Positions 4,252 to 5,700 of a stretch of 5,700 bases of DNA are shown one piece after another. Location of the stretch: NCBI GenBank assembly GCA_045543655.1, contig JAZPXN010000046.1, positions 1 to 5,700 of the forward strand. Direction: 5' to 3'. Below the pieces are notes generated by a model that did not search any database, was not told the origin of the DNA, and saw nothing but the letters and a program-made list of their open reading frames with translations. Source of the stretch: RGIG995 sp045543655. GTDB taxonomy: Bacteria; Bacillota; Clostridia; Oscillospirales; UBA644. Each line of letters starts with the position of its first letter. Within the stretch, counting starts at the first letter, position 1. The position numbers were made by a program, and so were the translations under genes.

Positions 4252-5571
4252 ATGAAAATCACCTTCATGGGTGCGGGAAGCACCGTATTTGCCCGAAACG
4301 TCATCGGGGACTGCATGTGCTCCGAGGCGCTGCGGGACAGCACCTTTGCTCTTTACGATATCGACGGCGACCGTCTGAAGGAGAGCGAAACCATTCTGGA
4401 GGCCATGCGCAAGACCATGGGCGGCCACGGCAAGATCGAATGCTATCTGGGCGTGGAAAACCGCAAAGACGCTCTGCGGGGCGCCAATTTCGTAGTCAAC
4501 GCCATTCAGGTCGGCCTTTACGACCCCTGCACCATCATTGACTTTGAAGTCCCCAAGAAATACGGTCTGCGGCAGACCATTGCCGACACCCTGGGCATCG
4601 GCGGTATCATGCGGGCCCTGCGCACCATCCCCGTTATGGCGGATTTTGCGGCGGATATGGAGGAGGTCTGCCCCGACGCCCTGTTCATGAACTATACCAA
4701 TCCCATGGCCATGCTGACCGGCTATATGCAGAGATACACCGGGGTGAAGACCGTCGGCCTCTGCCACAGCGTTCAGGTCTGCTCCGAATCTCTGTTCAAG
4801 ACCCTGGATATGGACGTTGCCCGTCTGGAAGGGGCGAAGGAGCTGATCGCCGGCATCAACCACATGGGATGGCTGCTGGAGCTGAAGGATAAAAACGGCG
4901 TGGATCTCTATCCCGAGATCAAATCCAAGATCGACGAAAAGATCGCCGACCCCGAATGCAAAAACAAGGTGCGGCTGGAATATATCAAGCATTTCGGCTA
5001 CTATTGCACCGAGTCCAGCGAGCATAACGCGGAATACAATATGTTCTATATCAAGGACAAATATCCCGAGCTGATCGAAAAATACAATATTCCTCTCGAC
5101 GAATATCCCCGCCGCTGCGTCAAACAGATCGAGGGCTGGAAGAAGGAATATCAGGAACTGCTGGAAAACGGCGTGAAGGAGCACAAGCGCTCCCGGGAAT
5201 ACGCTTCTCACATCATGGAAGCGGTCACCACCGGCAATCCCTATAAGATCGGCGGAAACGTGCTGAACAACGGTCTGATCACCAACCTGCCCGCGGAAGC
5301 CTGCGTGGAAGTGCCCTGCCTCGTGGATGCTTACGGCGTTCACGGCTGTCACGTGGGGGCTCTGCCCGTTCAATGCGCGGCCATGAATATGACCAATATC
5401 AACGTGCAGCTGCTGACCATCGAGGCCGCCAGAACCCGGAAGCTGGAGCATATCTATCAGGCCGCCATGCTGGATCCCCACACCGCCAGCGAGCTGGATA
5501 TCGACACCATCAAGAAGATGGTGGACGACCTCATCGTCGCCCACGGCGATTACCTGCCCAAGTACCACTAA
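4252..5571 (+). CDS. melA: GH4 alpha-galactosidase MelA
   Basis: A 439-residue cytoplasmic enzyme of glycoside hydrolase family 4, close to the length of E. coli MelA (about 450). GH4 enzymes cleave through an oxidation-elimination cycle needing NAD and a divalent metal, usually Mn. Seen: the N-terminal Rossmann start MKITFMGAGSTVFARNV (GAGS at 7-10), DTLGIGGIMRALRTIPV (112-128), NYTNPMAML (147-155), CHSVQ (171-175) with Cys171 as metal ligand, INHMGWLLEL (202-211) with His204 as second ligand, SEHNAEY (256-262) containing a candidate catalytic Tyr, and NLPAEACVEVP (345-355). The CHS form of the metal-ligand motif points to alpha-galactosidase rather than 6-phospho-glucosidase (CN or CD forms) or CHG-type glucosidase/glucuronidase members. 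Substrate is probably melibiose- or raffinose-type galactosides taken up unphosphorylated. It is divergent from the AraC regulator. No frameshift or missing key residue is seen. Confidence 0.94.
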   Translation: MKITFMGAGSTVFARNVIGDCMCSEALRDSTFALYDIDGDRLKESETILEAMRKTMGGHGKIECYLGVENRKDALRGANFVVNAIQVGLYDPCTIIDFEVPKKYGLRQTIADTLGIGGIMRALRTIPVMADFAADMEEVCPDALFMNYTNPMAMLTGYMQRYTGVKTVGLCHSVQVCSESLFKTLDMDVARLEGAKELIAGINHMGWLLELKDKNGVDLYPEIKSKIDEKIADPECKNKVRLEYIKHFGYYCTESSEHNAEYNMFYIKDKYPELIEKYNIPLDEYPRRCVKQIEGWKKEYQELLENGVKEHKRSREYASHIMEAVTTGNPYKIGGNVLNNGLITNLPAEACVEVPCLVDAYGVHGCHVGALPVQCAAMNMTNINVQLLTIEAARTRKLEHIYQAAMLDPHTASELDIDTIKKMVDDLIVAHGDYLPKYH

Positions 5572-5593
5572 CCGAACCGAAGAGATCAAAAAG

Positions 5594-5626
5594 GAGTACG
5601 CTCACGAGAGCGGACTCATTTTCATT
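5594..5626 (+). terminator. Possible intrinsic terminator of melA
   Basis: GAGTACGCTC (5594-5603) and GAGCGGACTC (5608-5617) pair over ten bases with one mismatch and an ACGA loop, followed by ATTTTCATT. It starts 22 nt after the melA stop. The T-run is short and broken, so termination may be partial. Confidence 0.5.
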
Positions 5627-5659
5627 GGGGGCAAGGGCACGAGAGGAACGGTGAACGGC

Positions 5660-5700
5660 GTTCTTTCTTGTTCGAGAACAAGAAAGAACCAAAGAAAAAG
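5660..5700 (-). repeat. W module, copy 5, cut by the window end
   Basis: A perfect inverted repeat at 5660-5689 (14-bp arms from GTTCTTTCTTG, two central bases), then CCAAAGAAAAAG to the end of the window. Relative to melA, the inverted repeat comes first and the A-rich tail second, as after the other two genes. The 9-3-9 hairpin would be expected just past the end. Confidence 0.7.

Noticed and set aside
4237..5589. Long antisense ORF over melA (450 codons)
   Set aside because: It mirrors the codon structure of a clear GH4 gene and has no recognisable domain.

Overview
The window looks like chromosomal DNA of a Gram-positive, moderately GC-rich Clostridia-type bacterium (Bacillota, plausibly a gut Oscillospirales-like lineage). 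The grounds are AGGAGG-type ribosome binding sites, sigma-A promoters with TATAAT-like and extended -10 boxes, and protein sequences of Firmicutes type. The exact taxon cannot be read from the sequence.

Three genes are convincing, and all concern alpha-galactoside use. At 887-2335 (-) is a GH36-like (clan GH-D) glycoside hydrolase with its own promoter. At 3336-4106 (-) is an AraC-family transcription factor. At 4252-5571 (+) is a MelA-type GH4 alpha-galactosidase (NAD and Mn dependent). The regulator and melA are divergent and share a 145-bp control region whose two predicted -35 boxes abut. This matches the E. coli melR/melAB layout, although no transporter lies in the window. The likely model is that the AraC protein senses an alpha-galactoside and controls melA, itself and perhaps the GH36-like gene.

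The rest of the window, about 1-886 and 2400-3335 plus the right end, is non-coding and packed with a modular family of hairpin repeats. I name the modules U, X, L, Y, Z and W in their order of occurrence. The left array (1-866) reads on the + strand: a V module (reverse), then U-X-L-Y, U-X, Z, W, a partial Z, W. The right array (2488-3154) reads on the - strand: X-L-Y-Z, X-L-Y-Z, W. Both arrays end in W on the side facing the GH36-like gene, so the gene is bracketed by inverted composite arrays. Single W elements also follow araC and melA, so each of the three genes has a W at its 3' end in the same gene-relative orientation.

Many stems differ in sequence between copies yet still pair, often through paired changes. 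This suggests that the fold, not the primary sequence, is kept. No transposase, integrase or cas gene is visible. The modular hairpin family is the part most likely to be undescribed; the enzymes belong to known families, with one non-canonical active-site region in the GH36-like protein.
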